Both the position numbers and the translations under genes were made by a program. From NCBI GenBank assembly GCA_013398175.1, contig VZRZ01008555.1:3215633-3279632 (forward strand): a stretch of DNA of 64,000 nt, in the 5' to 3' direction. The notes beneath the pieces are model-generated. The model was not told the origin of the DNA and did no database searches. It saw nothing but the letters and a program-made list of their open reading frames with translations. This document shows positions 63,201 to 64,000 of the stretch, in pieces. Position 1 is the stretch's first letter; the number at the start of each line of letters is the position of its first letter. Source of the DNA: Climacteris rufus (Eukaryota; Chordata; Aves; Passeriformes; Climacteridae).

Positions 63201-64000
63201 AATGAATGAAAAGGAAAATGGGCTTCAGTGTTAGCTATAGAGAGTTGACCACTTTTCCACAGTAAAATCTTGTTTTAGAATTTCCTATCTGGTTTCCTTG
63301 GCCTGAAATACTTGAGACTTCATTTCAAATAGAAGAATATTTCTGCAAAAGCTGATGCCAGTCCAATGGAAATACTTTAAATTTAAAAATCTACTATGGA
63401 AATTTAGGTATTTATATTTTGGTCTCACCCTTCCTGCAAAGCAGTCTTTTGCTATCTCTTCAAATATTCTGCACAGCACAGTAAGCCTCACATGCATCAG
63501 CTGTTTTCTGAACTGATATAATCTTTAATTAGCCATTTCTGCAATTTTAGTAATTTAGTGCTCAGTGTGATTCCTTAATATTAGTAGGAATTCTTCATGA
63601 TGATACTCTTGATTGCTAGTTCAAGTAACATTTGTTTGTCTCTGTTTAATTATGAGGAAAAATATAAATACCTTTCCACAGTTTAGATACAAGATAGATA
63701 AATTCTCCCTTTGGGCTGTTTTAGCAGAATGCTTTGGCTTCAGATTTTTGACTTATTTTAGTCTTAGAGCTGCTCTGAGAGTGAGCAACCTTCTCTGTTA
63801 TTAAGGCAGTAATCAGTTTCAATCATAAAACTGATTTAGATCAACTTTCTTTCCTCTAAGTGCTCACATCCTGGAAACTCTTATGGGGAAAAGCATTGGT
63901 GTCTCTCAAAAACACAGAGTCACATTCAGCTCAGACCATTTTGGTTTTTAATTATAACACAAAGTCTGTTAACAAAATCAGGCAGAGCTTCTACAGAAGG
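60231..64000. other. Upstream flank of MBOAT2, no recognised feature
   Basis: AT content rises again right of the island. I see no exon, RNA gene or clear transposon. In the human genome, ASAP2 lies upstream of MBOAT2 on the opposite strand, but nothing resembling it is visible here. Confidence 0.7.

Noticed and set aside
1..64000. CRISPR arrays, operons, tRNA or rRNA genes, bacterial or phage systems
   Set aside because: No regularly spaced repeats, ribosome-binding patterns or RNA gene signatures were seen. Everything supports an avian intron.

Overview
The window is bird nuclear DNA, almost entirely intron of one gene, with no operons or bacterial features. Two things point to a bird. CR1 LINE copies, with the family's characteristic 3' ends, lie on both strands throughout. 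There are also solo LTRs of a type common in avian genomes. The species cannot be told from the sequence.

The one gene I can support is MBOAT2 (membrane-bound O-acyltransferase domain containing 2, a lysophospholipid acyltransferase) on the minus strand. Four coding exons can be placed to the base: 41732-41877, 38205-38282, 5683-5778 and 1721-1776. All have AG/GT splice sites and compatible phases, and together they give 125 uninterrupted codons resembling the N-terminal third of vertebrate MBOAT2. Exon 1, with the start codon and about 25 residues, is not visible. It most likely lies in the 368-base run of N (59240-59607) inside the CpG island at about 58.97-60.23 kb. The later exons, including the catalytic His and Asn region, lie beyond the left edge.

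Layout from left to right: partial intron 5 (1-1720), exon 5, intron 4, exon 4, a 32-kb intron 3 carrying most of the transposons, exon 3, intron 2, exon 2, a 17-kb intron 1, the CpG island with the gap, and about 3.8 kb of upstream DNA with nothing recognisable.

The main non-gene structures are: a long decayed CR1 (15.37-17.94 kb) with an LTR inserted in it; two further LTRs with perfect 7-bp terminal inverted repeats (23.4 and 31.4 kb); a short LTR-like piece with a stable hairpin that includes a polyadenylation signal (31.8 kb); and several smaller CR1 fragments. A near-identical 147/150-bp tandem repeat around a single N at 44118 looks like an assembly artefact. Several perfect short hairpins and small tandem repeats are also listed. 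I found no convincing new biological system. The findings are structural oddities, assembly problems and candidates for comparative testing.
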